Assembly (NCBI RefSeq): GCF_018294505.1
Contig: NC_057814.1
Coordinates: 292,074,604-292,138,603 of the forward strand
DNA length: 64,000 nt
Direction of reading: 5' to 3'
From: Triticum aestivum
Taxonomy: Eukaryota; Streptophyta; Magnoliopsida; Poales; Poaceae
Part shown: one piece after another, positions 34,146-46,148 of the stretch
Position numbering within the stretch: the first letter of the stretch is position 1
How the letters are laid out: each line of letters starts with the position of its first letter
Position numbers and translations under genes: made by a program
The notes under the pieces: model-generated
Told to the model about the DNA's origin: nothing
The model's database searches: none
What the model saw: the letters and a program-made list of their open reading frames with translations, nothing else

Positions 34146-37100
34146 GCTTTGGTATCAGAGCCTGACTGCCTGTAGGATTACGAAGCCAAACCGGTCGAAG
34201 TTGAGTCTAGAAGTGCTTTAGTTATATAAGGGAATTGATTGTGGATGGGAACGTAAGGCTCTTTTTACTCCTTTACCTTATAGCCTTCTGATCTGAGTCA
34301 CCCTCTTCTCTTCTAAGGGGATTAAGAACTAGGCTTCTCATCTTTCTATCAGGATCACGTGTTACTAATCCGTAGACTCATAGGACTGTTGGATTTAAGT
34401 CTCAGTTCAGTCTCTACTACTTCCATGTGATCATAGTTGGTCTCGGAATCTTTATATTGTGATGTTGAGTGGTTATGCCACCATTTTGTAGGATGTCTCA
34501 AATCTTTTGAGCATTTACAGCCGTTATGCTGTCCGAGTCATCCAAGGTTTCTAAACAATCTGATGCATTTGCAAAATCCTTTCCCTCTGTTTTTGCGTCC
34601 CTTTGGGCCAGATTAAGCACACTACCGGTGCGTTGAGGCACTCTATTGCCTCGGTATATATGTTGGAGCTATTATTATGACCCTAGGTTTTTTAGGGAGT
34701 CACCTAGTAATCTAGCAATGTTTTGTATTCCCAGTGTGATGATTCTGGCCATCATTCTCGAAAGCATCCCGTGATGCCATTTAGTTAGTAGGCATTCTAT
34801 TCTTGGGTTCTTGACCCAAGATTCACTCTACCTACCTCGTGTTGATAGTGTTGCTCGTACCTTCAGGATATTAGTAACCTTTGCGATAGTCCTCGAGGTC
34901 CGTGGTATACCATTCTTCCAAATACCATGAATCATCCTCGGCAGGAGTTCCTCGTTGAACCAAAATATCACAACAAGAGTGCTCTCGATGAGTTCTCCAT
35001 TCTACATTGTGAATCTGCCAGTTCTACCTTTCTGCATGGGTTATCCGGAAGAAATATGTTGAACTTGTTCGACATGCTAATCTATGCACCCACAACTCAG
35101 AAAATTATATGTTCCTTTGGATTGTCCCTCTTTAGTTGTATTCCGACCCCCGTCTATCAATTGATAGTCAGGAGTAATTGTGCATTTGTGTTATCGATGC
35201 CTATTATTCTTGTGGTCTGTCAAGCCATTCTATTCTGGAATGACTAGGAGAAACAAACTCCAGTACCTTATCCATTTCTAGGATTGGATCAAAGTAGTTG
35301 TATTCCGCAGATCAAATGCCAAACCAGCTTTTGTTCTGCTCTACCTTGGAGCGTTACCATCTTTATGTCAAGAGTGTCATGAGAATTGCACCTCCTCTTA
35401 TGAATTCTTGACGCAGTGATACTTCTCGCCATCATTATCCATTCCTCGGTCCCGTGTTGTCACAACCGGAATACCGACAAGTGAACCGTGATGTGTGAAA
35501 TCAATACTCTGAGCAACTCCTTGCTTGGTAGTTAATGGCAATACTCTCATTCTTAGCGTGCTGGTTATTGAATCATCATCCTAAGATTGAGCGTGCTACC
35601 TAGTCCTTATTTTTGGTGCACTCTTCAATCAATGAGTTAGGATTTTGTCAAACCCTTGCTCAGTTGATCATATCGTCTTGCCCTGAAAGGCGAGATTGTT
35701 CTCGAGCCTAGTAACATATCGGTGGTACGTGATTTTCCGAATATCTTCTCGGAAGTATCACCAGGTTGTCACCTGACCGCTATGTTGAATTCGTGATCAA
35801 GTTGGTTTTCCAATAAACCACCCCTTCTCCAAGAATCTGTGTTGGATACCCCTGAGCTAGTTGGTCAAGCTAAACAACAACTTGGAGAGTTGGAAGATAA
35901 AAGCTTGTCTAACTTAGTTCATTTCCAAAGGGATATCTTGGGTCTGTGTGTGTTGAAGAAAGATGATATCCTCATCGATTGGTCCTCGTGATCAATTAAT
36001 GGACCTATTATCTTAACCAAACTTTGATTTGAGCATGGGCTATTATCAAATCAAATCAGAACCAACGTGTTCGTAATGTTGTCTTACTCGTGGTTGATTC
36101 CTCGAGCATACACCATTACATCTTTTGGGTCTGACCAATGCTATTCCCGTGTTTACTTAATTTTGGAACTCCATCTATATGGAAGCCTGGATGGATTGTT
36201 GCTGAGCCCATTGACTACAATTTCATCTTGTCCATGATTTTGTTGAGCATTAAGCTAGTGTTGGAAACTTTTATAAGCATTATCTTCATGTCCCGTCCAT
36301 GAAGCATGTGTTCGGATGAAAGAAGTGACTCTCTCTAATTCACGTGCACTTGGTGTAAGTTGCCGCCGTGAATTCCAGAAAGTCAATGTTGTTTCCTCTG
36401 GAATCATTCCAAGTCAATCATGCACGTGCAAAGTATCCTGTGGTATGATAGACTGATCATCTTCATTCCATATGCATCCCTAGCACACCAAGCCACTGAT
36501 TGATTTGTTCAAGATAAAGGAGTCTGTTCTAAGGTGAATTCTTTGGACTTCCTCGCGTGGAGACTTCGATGTCATTAATGATGGTTCCCCACCTGAACTC
36601 GGTAGTGTTCTATTATAAGACTACCATGTGGTCGTGCTTGTCTAGGACAGTGTGTTCACAGGTGTGTAGCAGAACCAGCTCATGTTTTGGAGCTTGCTAC
36701 CGTAGTTCATCTCCCGAGAATCTCGCAACGTCATCTCATCGATTTGTGTTGCAAACCTTCATTTTCTTCTAGACTCGATGAGTCTGGAATATCCTGTTAC
36801 CAACTAGATCCGAATCTCAGGCAGATATGACGGTTGGAACTTTTCCAAGATTATGATGTAGGTCCCGACAAGGTTGATGTTCTGGCCGACACACCTAGCC
36901 GGAAGATCTATTATTGTAGTATCTTGATTAAGCCGTTTGGTCACTTCCCATGAGGATTTCATATAACTTATTCCACAAGTTGTTCCTTATGGATTTTTGT
37001 GCTTCCGAAGTTCGACCTTTACTTGATGGCCGTGTTGATGTTTTAAGCATTGACCGTGGTACCTAGTACATCAAGGAGAACATTAGAAGCGGAGTGCTAA

Positions 37101-37936
37101 ATGTCTCTCGGTCGATCATCCAGATTTGCTTCTTTGGCATTGCTAAGGAAAAATCTGAGAAAGTGTTGTCCTCCTTTGCACCTGCATCCTCCATCACCGT
37201 TCATCATGGTAGTATGATGTGTTGCCAGGATCCTGGGCACGGATGTTGGTAAAACCTTGATGAATATGGAAATGCTCAAGTTCTTGAAAACACGCTCAGT
37301 CACTAGGTTATATCCCTGGTATCAACTGGAATGTGCCTTCCATTTGCCGAGTTGTTCTATAACCGTAGTTTCCTTTCCAAATTGAGTGTGCCATTCTTTT
37401 GAATTCTTTCAAACGATCATTTGTAAATTGCCATAGCCTGGTATGAAGAGTTTCAATGATCTCTGAATCAAAAGTAATTCTTTTTGCCACTTAAGGGATA
37501 TTTCTATGAGCCACCTTCCCTAAGGTGCCCCGTTATGGAATCGTGGCAACTATCTCCTCGCTACTTTGAAACCATGCACCATATTATCTAAGCGTGGGAT
37601 TGTTGCCCACCAAATCAAACCTCATCGTTTGTTCTTCCATCCCTCTCGATGTGTTTTGTGTCTCAACTCGAGATGTTTCAACATCTCATTCCGCGAGTTG
37701 ATCTTGTATAGCTCGATCTTCGGGAAGATCAATCCTGTAGAGTTTCCCTCTCTTCCGTCATCATAGTTGGATGAAGATCCCGAAAGCAAAGACGACAAGA
37801 TCAATTTGAAGCAATGAGTCAACATCTTCGATGAGGGTATTGGATCGAGAAGATTGTGTGAGCTCTTGTGTCCCCTCTGTCTTCTTACCTCACGTCTCGA
37901 ATCTCGGGACGAGATTCTTGTTTAGTGGGGGTGAGT
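34146..37936 (+). other. Element D1: non-coding interior with decayed pol
   Basis: It begins with a TGGTATCAGAGC PBS (34150-34161) and ends with a GGACGAGATTC...TTTAGTGGGGGTGAG tract (about 37908-37935). Pieces of chromovirus RT can be read in the forward direction near 36026-36064 and 36130-36150, but all frames are broken many times. It is colinear with 50251-54262 of D2, with many substitutions and indels. Confidence 0.7.
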
Positions 37937-40900
37937 TGTCACATCCCTAGTTCTGGTTTGCACTAGGCTAGCTTCATGAGTGTCATCATGTTTAAGTTTC
38001 AAATGAATTTGAAATGGGGATTGCCTAAACCCTAGCATTAAAGGAATTCACTAGGTTCAACTAAAATATTCTCAGTGACTCCAAATGGTTTTCAAAAATG
38101 TTCATCATTTCTGGGAAATGCTAGAAGCAATAACCAGAGGTGTTGCAAATTTTTCCATGACATATTTGGGCTCTGAATTAAATCATATAGTATTTTCATT
38201 TGGGCATTTAAATGCTATTAAATATTTTAAATGCTCAAATAATCATGAACTAAAATATTTGCTGTTGGTTATATTCCACAAAGTGGCATTGAGCAGTTTG
38301 ATGATTTTTGGATCTGTTTAAGTATTTTTAATAAAGCCCTAAAGACTACAGAACAATAGAAAACAGAAACTAAATTAGGAAAGAGAGAGAGAGAGAAGTA
38401 CCTGGCCACTTACCTGGCACAGCCCACCTGCCAGCCCACCAGATAGCCCAACATTGTGCGGCCCAGTGCCAGTCGTGTTCTTCCCGGTGCCAGTAGGAGC
38501 TGCTGCGTGTCGACGGGCGCAGCCACCCCTGGCCACCTCCTGCTTGCCACCGAGGCGCCCCCGAGCCTACCCGACGCGTCTGGAGAACGCCCTGGCCCCT
38601 CTCGCTGTTCCCTCCTCTCTCTGGACCTCCCTCCCCTCCCTGCTCGTTCCCCCACGCGACCACCGAAAGCAGCCGGAGCCCGCCGCTCGCCGTAGCCATG
38701 GCCACCGGCCACCACACCCCCTGCCGACATACCCATCGACTCCGCCGCGACGCCTCGCGCCTCCAAGCAGAAGAATGCAAGCCCGGACGGCCTTCTTCCC
38801 CGTCAACGCCGCCGTCCTCGACGTCGGGTGCCGGTGATCTGCACCGTCAATTCGCCGGACCCCGTGCCTCCCCTGCCTTGCCAGCAGAACCAGCTGATCC
38901 GCGGTGAGCCGCTGCTTCTTTTCCCCCTACTCCCATGGTCGCCCGCGTCCTATAGGCCGTAGTTGCACGGACGCAGAAGCTCCCCGCCGTCATGCCTCAT
39001 TGCCGTCGCACCAACCGCAGCCATAGCTCGCGTCCGAGCACCGTCGCGCTCTCAGCATGCTCCCAGGAGCCGAGTGCAGCCACCCGTTCGCCCTGCCGTG
39101 CACAATAGCGCCGAACCCGACCTTTCCGAGTTTTGGCCGCCGCCCGGCTCGTCGCCACCGCCGCTACATGCTGCCCCAGCACACACCGCGGCCGCCGCTA
39201 GATGCGCCGCATCGCGGGCTTTCTAGCGCGCCCAGCCGCGCGTCAAGCCGATGCCAGAGTTGGCTGGACGAGGAGCGCCGCCGCGTCTGCTTACCGCCGG
39301 TGATTAGTCGCCTGATTGGATGACGTGGCGCGCGCTTAATTAGCACTAACCACCGATTAGGTGACCCCAACGGTCATTGACGGACGGGCCCCACCCCTAA
39401 ATTAACCACAGGGTTATTCCCTGTTTAAATTAACCTTATGCCCGTGGCCCCACCGGTCAGTTTGACCTTGCCACCTCAGCATTGACCTGGCCCCATAGGT
39501 CAGCCTCTGATGCTGACCCTGTTACACAGACATGCGGGACCCACAGGTCAGGTTTGACCTGGACCGGGTCCGTTGACCTGCTGACGTCAGCATGACCTAA
39601 TGCTAACGCAGTTAATCATTTTCTGGATTTAAAATAATTCAGAAAATTCTAGAAAATGCCCTAACTTCTAAAATTCATAGAAATTCAACCGTAGCTCCAA
39701 ATTAAACAAATTATATATGAAAAATGATCAAAAAAATCCAATCTATCCATCTGTACCTTTTTCATGCATGTTAGAGCAACTTAGAGCTACTGTTTAGGAC
39801 AACATGTAAATGGCATTTGAATTCCCACATATGGAGTTTGAATTTGAATCTTGGATTCAAACCAACTTCATTTAATATGTTGCTAGTTGCATTAGCTCAA
39901 AACGCATTCATATTGCCATGCCATGATCATGCATCATATTGTGCATTGCATTGATTGTATTTCTTCTCTGTTGCCAGTATTTGTCCCCTCTCGGTAGACG
40001 ATGTTCTGTCGTTGTGATCATTGACACTAATGAAGACTCAATGCTATCTTCAGAAGTGCCAGGCAAGCAAAACCCCCTTGTTCATTCCGATACAATCCCA
40101 CTCTCTCGTTCCTGCTCTCTTTTACTGCATTAGGACAACAACGATTCATCTGTTACTTGCTGCGGTAGCTGAACCCCTTTATCCTCTGCATGACATGTCA
40201 TTGCCACAGTAAATAGATGAAACCCACTAGCATGAGTAGGAGTTGTCTGAGCCCTGATGTGCCTACTCATTCATGCTTGTTTGTCATGCCTGCTATTGCT
40301 TAGAGTTGTGTCAGGTCTGATTCATCGGGAATGAATTGGAAAGTGGTGAACATGTCCTACTATGTGAGAGCTAAGTGTGTGAACATGATTTGGTAAAGGT
40401 AGCGGTGAGAGCCCATGTAGGAGTACATGGTGGGTTGTCTCATTGAAGCCGTCCTCAGGAACTGAGTTCTGTGTTTCTAATCCATGAACAGTTACTACCA
40501 CGCATTGGAATGCTTAAGTGCCCCTCTCGACTTATTAATCAACCTGATCTCTGTCCAGGAGTTGCAACTAGTTTCTGGTGTTTGTAGGTAGTGTTAGTAG
40601 TCTACCAAGTGGCACCCGGTACAGGTGGGCTTGGGACAGACTAGGCGCACGTGGCCTGGTGTACCGAGTGGCACCCGGATGGTGGGCTCGGGAACCCTGC
40701 ACACATCGTTTGGGGCCGTGAGCGACACCCCGGCCAGATCTCCTTGCGGATGGAACCCGAATAGGCGATAAACCTGGATGAGAGACTTGTGTGGTTAGTC
40801 AGGTGGTGGCCGACTCCCTCGCCAGGCTTCCGCTTGAAGGTTGCCGAGGTACACGACGTGTACATGGTGGTAAGTGGCGAGAGCGTGTGTGACGAAGTAC

Positions 40901-42162
40901 ACCCCTGCAGGGTTAACATCATCTATTCGAATAGCCGTGTCCGCGGTAAAGGACTTCTGGGTTGCCTGTACAGTTCATAGACAAGTGAAAGTGGATACTC
41001 TAAAATGCGCAAGATAAGCGTGAGTGCTATGGTTGGCGTTCTCGTAGGGAGACGGGAGCGGATCCATAGTGGTGTATTGATATGGTGAATATGTGGACTC
41101 GTGTGCGCCACCTCAAAAGAGTTACTTGCAGTCGTAGTTCAGGATAGCCACCGAGTCAAAGCTGGCTTGCTCAGTTAAACTCCACCACCCCCTTTGTTGA
41201 TACCGATGCATATGTAGATAGTTCTGATGTAAGTCTTGCTGGGTACATTTGTACTCACGTTTGCTTATTTTATGTTTTGCAGAGAGAGGTCAGTCTCGGT
41301 AGTAGTTCCGTGTGGAATTCGACGTTTAGCTTGATACCTCAGCTACGATCTTGTGCCCTCGGCAGGATCTGGTAGATAGTCAGGCTTCTCAGCCTTTTCC
41401 AGTTATAGATGTCTGTACTCAGACATGTTAAGCTTCCGCATGTGCTTTGACTTGTATGCTCTGAATGTTGGGTCATGAGACCCATGTTTGTAATATCTGG
41501 CTCTTCGGAACCTAATGAATAAATACTCTGAGTCGTAGAGTCTTGTTGTGATGCCATGTTGTATTTGCACATATCGTGCATATTGTGTGTATGATTGAAA
41601 TGCTTGGTATGTGTGGGATTCGACAATCTAGTTGTCTATCCTTAGCAGCCTCTCTTATGGGGAAATGTAGTTTGGTGCCTCCTTGAGCCATAGTAGTCCG
41701 CTACAGCCCGGTTCACCGGAGTCCTGCTAGCCCAGCACTACTGCTCCGGAACACTTGACTGGCCGGCATGTGATTCACTTCGTTCCTGTGTCTGTCCCTT
41801 CGGGGAAATGTCACGCGGTGACATCCGGAGTCCTGCCTAGCCCGCTACAGCCCGGTTCACCGGAGTCCTGTTAGCCTAGTGCTACAGCCCGGATTCGCAC
41901 GCTGCTGACCGACATGCTCGATGTTGATTCATGTATGCCTGTCCCCGTAAGTTAGTGCCACTTTGGGTTCACGACTAGTCATGTCGGCCCGGGTTCTCTG
42001 TCATATGGATGCTAGCGACACTATCATATACGTGAGCCAAAAGACGCGAACGGTCCCGGGCCATGGTAAGGCGACACCCGTGGGAATACCGTGCGTGAGG
42101 CCGCAAGGTGATATGAGGTGTTACCGGCTAGATCGATGTGACTTGGAATCGGGGTCCCGACA
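37937..42162 (+). repeat. Element D1: 3' LTR
   Basis: 4226 bp, nearly identical to 29920-34145 by eye. It ends GTCCCGACA, followed by the TCTCT duplication. Confidence 0.92.
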
Positions 42163-42167
42163 TCTCT

Positions 42168-42238
42168 TCAAATATCGATCTCGCACTTGTGCACTCCTTC
42201 ATAGTCTCCCTCCACTTGGCCCCTCGCACCATCTTCTA
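42168..42238. other. Interior of the TIR element, right part
   Basis: A short stretch between the D1 duplication and the right inverted arm, continuous with 29914 before D1 inserted. Nothing was recognised. Confidence 0.4.
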
Positions 42239-42920
42239 GCCTCCACCGGATTTTGCCACATGTACAATCTAGCAGACTCCAAGGTTGAACTTAAGCATAA
42301 CGCACAAACCTCAAAACACAAGTGCTTCTCCTTTGTTCTAGAATCTTCCGTATCATAACTACCCAAACTTTTTTTCTAGTTGAATTGCCATTATTATTTT
42401 TACTTTATGCTTTACAACGCACAATTCCATGAATCATAAAATAGATTAAGGGCTTCTTTGATTCAAAGGATTCTCAAAGGAATTTTGGAGGATTCTAATC
42501 CTTAGGAATTTTTCCTATCTTGGTTGTTTGATTCGTAGGTTTGTAAACCATAGAAATTTTTCCATAGGATTCATTTGCACTAGATTTCATAGGAAACATC
42601 CCATCCACTCAAACAACTTTGAAAGAATCCTGCATTTTTTCTATGCACAATCAAACACTCATACGATCCTGTAGGATTCAAGACGACATTCCACTCTAAT
42701 CCCATGTTTTTCCTATTCTCGCGTTTTGGAAATCCTACGAATCAAAGAGGCCCTAGATTTTTTATAAAAACTAATTTATTTTGAATGAGATGAACTATAG
42801 GAATTAAACTAAGGTCTACATCAGGCATATATGACTCAGAGTTTACATACTATAGTGTGGTATTTATTCATAATTTGGTTGCCAGATCTGATGCGTGAAA
42901 TGCACGTGTACCTTACTAGT
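42239..42920 (-). repeat. Long terminal inverted repeat, right arm
   Basis: Reverse complement of 28490-28863, enlarged from about 376 to 682 bp by a 306 bp MITE at 42449-42754. It ends CCTTACTAGT at 42920, mirroring the left end. Confidence 0.75.
42449..42754 (+). mobile_element. MITE nested in the right inverted arm
   Basis: 306 bp with 16 bp inverted ends, AGGGCTTCTTTGATTC and the complement of AGGGCCTCTTTGATTC. The intact left arm (28490-28863) lacks this insert, which dates it after the TIRs formed. Flanking AGATTA and AGATTT suggest a short, imperfect duplication; the superfamily is not clear. Confidence 0.65.
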
Positions 42921-43623
42921 ACTTCGAGTATGTGCAAACACGTAAATTAGAATTCCAATGGCACGCTACATAGTGTCTCTCTTACAGTTCATGAAGCTAT
43001 GTCGCACATGTGGAGGCGTTGTCGCGACCTCCTTGTGTGGATTGATCACAGTGACGTGCTGCTGCTTCCAGAAGAATGTACTTGCCCTCTCTGAGCCACA
43101 CTGGTGGTACATGCACGAAGCGAAGATGTGCACGCACGCCACGCACGCACTCATTCCCTCGCGCACACACGCGGGTACACGGGGCGACACATTTTTGTAT
43201 GAAGATCCACCCCATGTGATAATTTGACGCGTGTAAAGTCCTTCATTTCATTGATGGTCAATTAATACAGCACATGCAAATTGAGTGGACGTGAGGGCAG
43301 AAGAAAGACATTACTACTCCATTGCGCGCATGCGAGTAGTTAAATCATGGGGTGCCAGTACTTCCATTGGTCTCCTTCGTATTTTGTGCCAATTTTTGAC
43401 CATATTTGTAAGTAACATAATATTTATGCATGTCATAAAAAGTGGCACAAAAAAGGGGCCAATAAACCAGGACGCATGCAGCATGATCAATTTTTGCCAG
43501 GGCTACTGTTGGTGGCCTTTGTATTTAAATATGGACGGTGGAGTAGTACTATCTTTATCTTAGCCTCGTAGGGCTCTCCCAGTGCCTAGGCTCGCCTCCC
43601 CGCCTCGCCCACCGGATCCCGCC
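42921..43623. other. Intergenic DNA upstream of the 138-residue gene
   Basis: Mostly unremarkable. A TATA-like element (tatttaaata, 43522-43531) lies about 95 bp before the ATG at 43624. Several short frames here show no domain. Confidence 0.4.
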
Positions 43624-44040
43624 ATGGAGGATCCCGCCAAGGATAATCCCTTAGATCCCAGGATCCCGCGGGCTGCCCTCTCACTGCGGCCCGCAACACT
43701 GCCGCCTTTGAGCGAAACCCACATGTGTTTTAGAGGGGATCCATTGCTCTGGAATCACAAATCGGTGGCGCCGGAGGACATGCCAAGGCTGCGTTTCAGG
43801 TGGTGGGCAGCAAGGGCAAATCAGATCAAGGAAGCGTCGCATCAATTGGAAAGAAGTTCCACGGAGCTGCAACTGGCGCAGCACAAGGCGGAGGCGCAAG
43901 TCGATCTCAGGGGAGAGATGCTGAGGGATTTTAGCATCTGGCAGTGTCGCGTTGATTTTGAGCTAGGGCTAATGGCAGATATCATATTCACGGAGTCGAG
44001 TGCGGAGGAAAGAACACGCATGCCTGCGCAAATGGCATGA
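43624..44040 (+). CDS. Unknown 138-residue protein
   Basis: A single-exon frame from an ATG in good context (gccatgg) to TGA. It starts MEDPAKDNPLDPRIPR. The N-terminal half is Pro-rich. The middle has an RFRWWAARANQIKEA segment, and the C-terminal half is predicted helical (Glu-, Gln- and Leu-rich, for example LERSSTELQLAQHKAEAQ), then an acidic tail. No signal peptide, membrane segment or known domain was seen. The TATA-like element 95 bp upstream and the clear codon run favour a real gene, but it could be an exon of a larger model or a transposon-borne fragment. Another small gene follows 0.9 kb downstream in the same direction. Confidence 0.45.
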   Translation: MEDPAKDNPLDPRIPRAALSLRPATLPPLSETHMCFRGDPLLWNHKSVAPEDMPRLRFRWWAARANQIKEASHQLERSSTELQLAQHKAEAQVDLRGEMLRDFSIWQCRVDFELGLMADIIFTESSAEERTRMPAQMA

Positions 44041-44500
44041 GCAGCCGGTGCAACTGTTCAAATGGGCGGTAGGATAAGCCAAATCCTGGGACCAGTTGCG
44101 GCGGCGCCGCTGGGCATGCATCATAGGCGAGGTGAGCTGCCCTCCTTCCCCGCCAGTGATGCAGTGACCTAGTCGGTTGCTGCTGCAGTGAACTTGCAAC
44201 GCTATGTCTGTTTGCAACCTTGACAATCACTCCATCTATATGTATTGTTTTCCTGTAAAAAAATACTTGGTCGTTTGGAAAAAGATGGTAATTGATTTAT
44301 CACTAGTTTTAGAATGCTTGGTCGTGACAATCAACCGAAGCCACAACCAGAAGTCGCCATCGTGTAAGTACTTTACGGTCGGTCGCACCAACAGACGGTC
44401 TGTCAGACCCGCGTCTCATCGAAGGGACACGCATCGGCTTGGTTTGACATGTACGACTAGTTACATCACTGACTTGTGCGACCGCATTTGAGTAGTGTAG
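44041..44500. other. Intergenic DNA
   Basis: About 460 bp with no feature recognised. A plausible 3' UTR of the preceding gene occupies its start. Confidence 0.3.
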
Positions 44501-44640
44501 TACTTCCTCTATCTCAGTTTACAAGTCTTGCACGTGTACGTAGGTCATTAATTTGACCAACTTAATAAGAGGCATAAATTACGAAAAATATATCATTAAA
44601 AACTTCAAATATTCTATTTTTAATGATATATTTTTTATGT
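44501..44640. repeat. Possible decayed Stowaway-like MITE with a perfect hairpin
   Basis: It begins tacttcctctatctcag, similar to the Stowaway end consensus, but no matching far end was found. It contains a perfect 19 bp inverted repeat (44584-44602 and 44617-44635, core TATATCATTAAAAA) with a 14 bp loop. Confidence 0.35.
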
Positions 44641-44880
44641 TGAACAATTTATGTTCTGCTAAACTCATCGAGAGTACTTGAAATTTATGTTCCACTAAAC
44701 TCATCGGGAGCCATTTCGGGCCTCGAAACCAAAACCATCAATTAATCTTTACCTTGTTCCCAACACATTCCAAATTGTAGTGCTACAATTAAGTGCAAGC
44801 CTGCTCACACCTACCAGTACGTACCAAACCTGGACGTGTTCCCACTATGCAGGTTTTAGTACTAGTGCTAGTACTTAGGT

Positions 44881-44887
44881 TATAAAA
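44881..44887 (+). promoter_or_regulatory. TATA box of the coiled-coil gene
   Basis: TATAAAA, 71 bp before the ATG at 44958. Spacing and a pyrimidine-rich leader fit a plant RNA polymerase II promoter. Confidence 0.6.
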
Positions 44888-44957
44888 GGGGAACTACCTA
44901 ACCGAAAATTACTCTACCTTCCTCCTCATAAGTCCTCCTTCTTCGTCCGTCCTTGCC

Positions 44958-45693
44958 ATGGCCGGTGTGCAGAGCTCTAGGTCGAGAACTACTCGTAACA
45001 AGGGAGCGGCAACCAAGGCTGCGGAAAAAAAAATAGATGGCTGGCCGCCACGCAGAGACCTAGAAAGATCTCTCACAGGCAGGCGATGGCTCCCAGGAGC
45101 GCCCTAGCCGCGGAGGCGAACATGCCGAGCTGGCGGCACTAGAGTCGTTATCCCTCGACGGCATGCCCGATCAGCTCAATAAGCACCTCAGTAAGCAGAA
45201 GGAGTTCATCCACGGCTTGGTGGAGCTGCTGAAGGAGAGCCTCGATGACATGCCCGCTGAGCTCAATGAGCAGGGGGAGTTGACCGCCGGCTTGGTGATG
45301 CCGCTAAAGAAGACCATTGCCTCAAAGAATAAGGTGACCAGTGAAATCTTGCAACTTCAGGAAGACAAGGCGAAGCTCTGTGACAAGCTCGACCTGCTGA
45401 AGGAGGAGAACGCCGGCTGGAAGAAGCTGCATGAGAATAGTAGTTCCTCGATGAAGATGCTGCAAGCCCTCGTCATGGAACAGAAGGAGGAGCTGGCGAA
45501 GCTCCGCATCAAGCACCCGGCTGCTGTCAAGGTACGTAATGCGGCCGTGGAAGAGATGATGAAGGCTCGCGTCGAGAAATCCTGCATCATGGACACAATG
45601 AAGAAGATGGCGGAGGAGACGCGCAAGGAGATGGAGGTCGTGGAGGCGATGAAGAAGCAGTTACGACTCCGCGGCCAACAACCCTTCATGTAG
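44958..45693 (+). pseudogene. Coiled-coil protein gene, apparent frameshift near its start
   Basis: An ATG in strong context (gccatgg) opens a frame that starts MAGVQSSRSRTTRNKG and stops at about 45109. The frame one step over is open from about 45068 and runs to TAG at 45691-45693. That frame gives about 200 residues that are almost wholly helical, with heptad-type Leu/Lys/Glu spacing (LQLQEDKAKLCDKLDLLKEEN; EELAKLRIKH; KKMAEETRKEMEVVEAMKKQ). A duplicated motif appears as GMPDQLNKHLSKQKEFIHGLVELL and DMPAELNEQGELTAGLVMPLK. The switch falls after a 9-base A run (about 45026-45034) and could be an indel, a sequencing artefact or a small unseen intron. No known domain beyond the coiled coil. 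With its TATA box it resembles a host gene. Confidence 0.5.
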
Positions 45694-46143
45694 TGAGAGC
45701 AGCGCCCCAGACTTGTGTGTGCGTCTTCCTTCTTTTTTTGGGGTGATAATCGTCCTTCTTCTTTTGCTCCTGTGTTTCTTCTTTGGCTTCGGGTGTTTCG
45801 CCGCACGTGTCACCTTCTCTGCGAGGCATGAATAGAACAATGCTAAAAATGAGATGACTAGCAAATTAGATCATTCTTTACCGCCAATAGAACAATGCCT
45901 CTTGGAAGTAATATATAATAAGAGTAGAGAGTAGAGGATATGACACTGGGCTGCCGTCTTTCGTGCTCCTCCGTCGTACTCTAGTGGAAAAATTGAGTAT
46001 ACTGCACGGTTCTTTGCAACTCCTCAGGTCGTTGGCACATTTATACGAGCGGTCAAATCAAAAGGCCCTGCCTTCCAGCAGTACTGAGCCATCAAATCAC
46101 AAAGGCCCTCGCCTCTCTTGAAACCGACCTAGCTAGACTGCCC
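45694..46143. other. 3' flank of the coiled-coil gene
   Basis: It contains AATAGAAC and AATAATA-like strings that could serve polyadenylation (about 45832-45930). It is interrupted at 46144-46148 by the D2 target duplication (CGCCC). Confidence 0.35.
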
Positions 46144-46148
46144 CGCCC

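Larger units (their letters stand above)
29920..42162 (+). mobile_element. Element D1: LARD-type non-autonomous LTR element
   Basis: 12.2 kb with two 4226 bp LTRs (29920-34145 and 37937-42162) flanked by TCTCT (29915-29919 and 42163-42167). PBS at 34150-34161, polypurine tract before 37937. The 3.8 kb interior has no long ORF but keeps RT fragments such as DLSMGYYQIK at 36026-36055. LTRs above 4 kb with a non-coding interior of about 3.5-4 kb are the definition of the LARD class described in Triticeae (Sukkula and relatives). Equal LTR lengths suggest a fairly recent insertion. It landed inside the TIR transposon. Confidence 0.9.
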
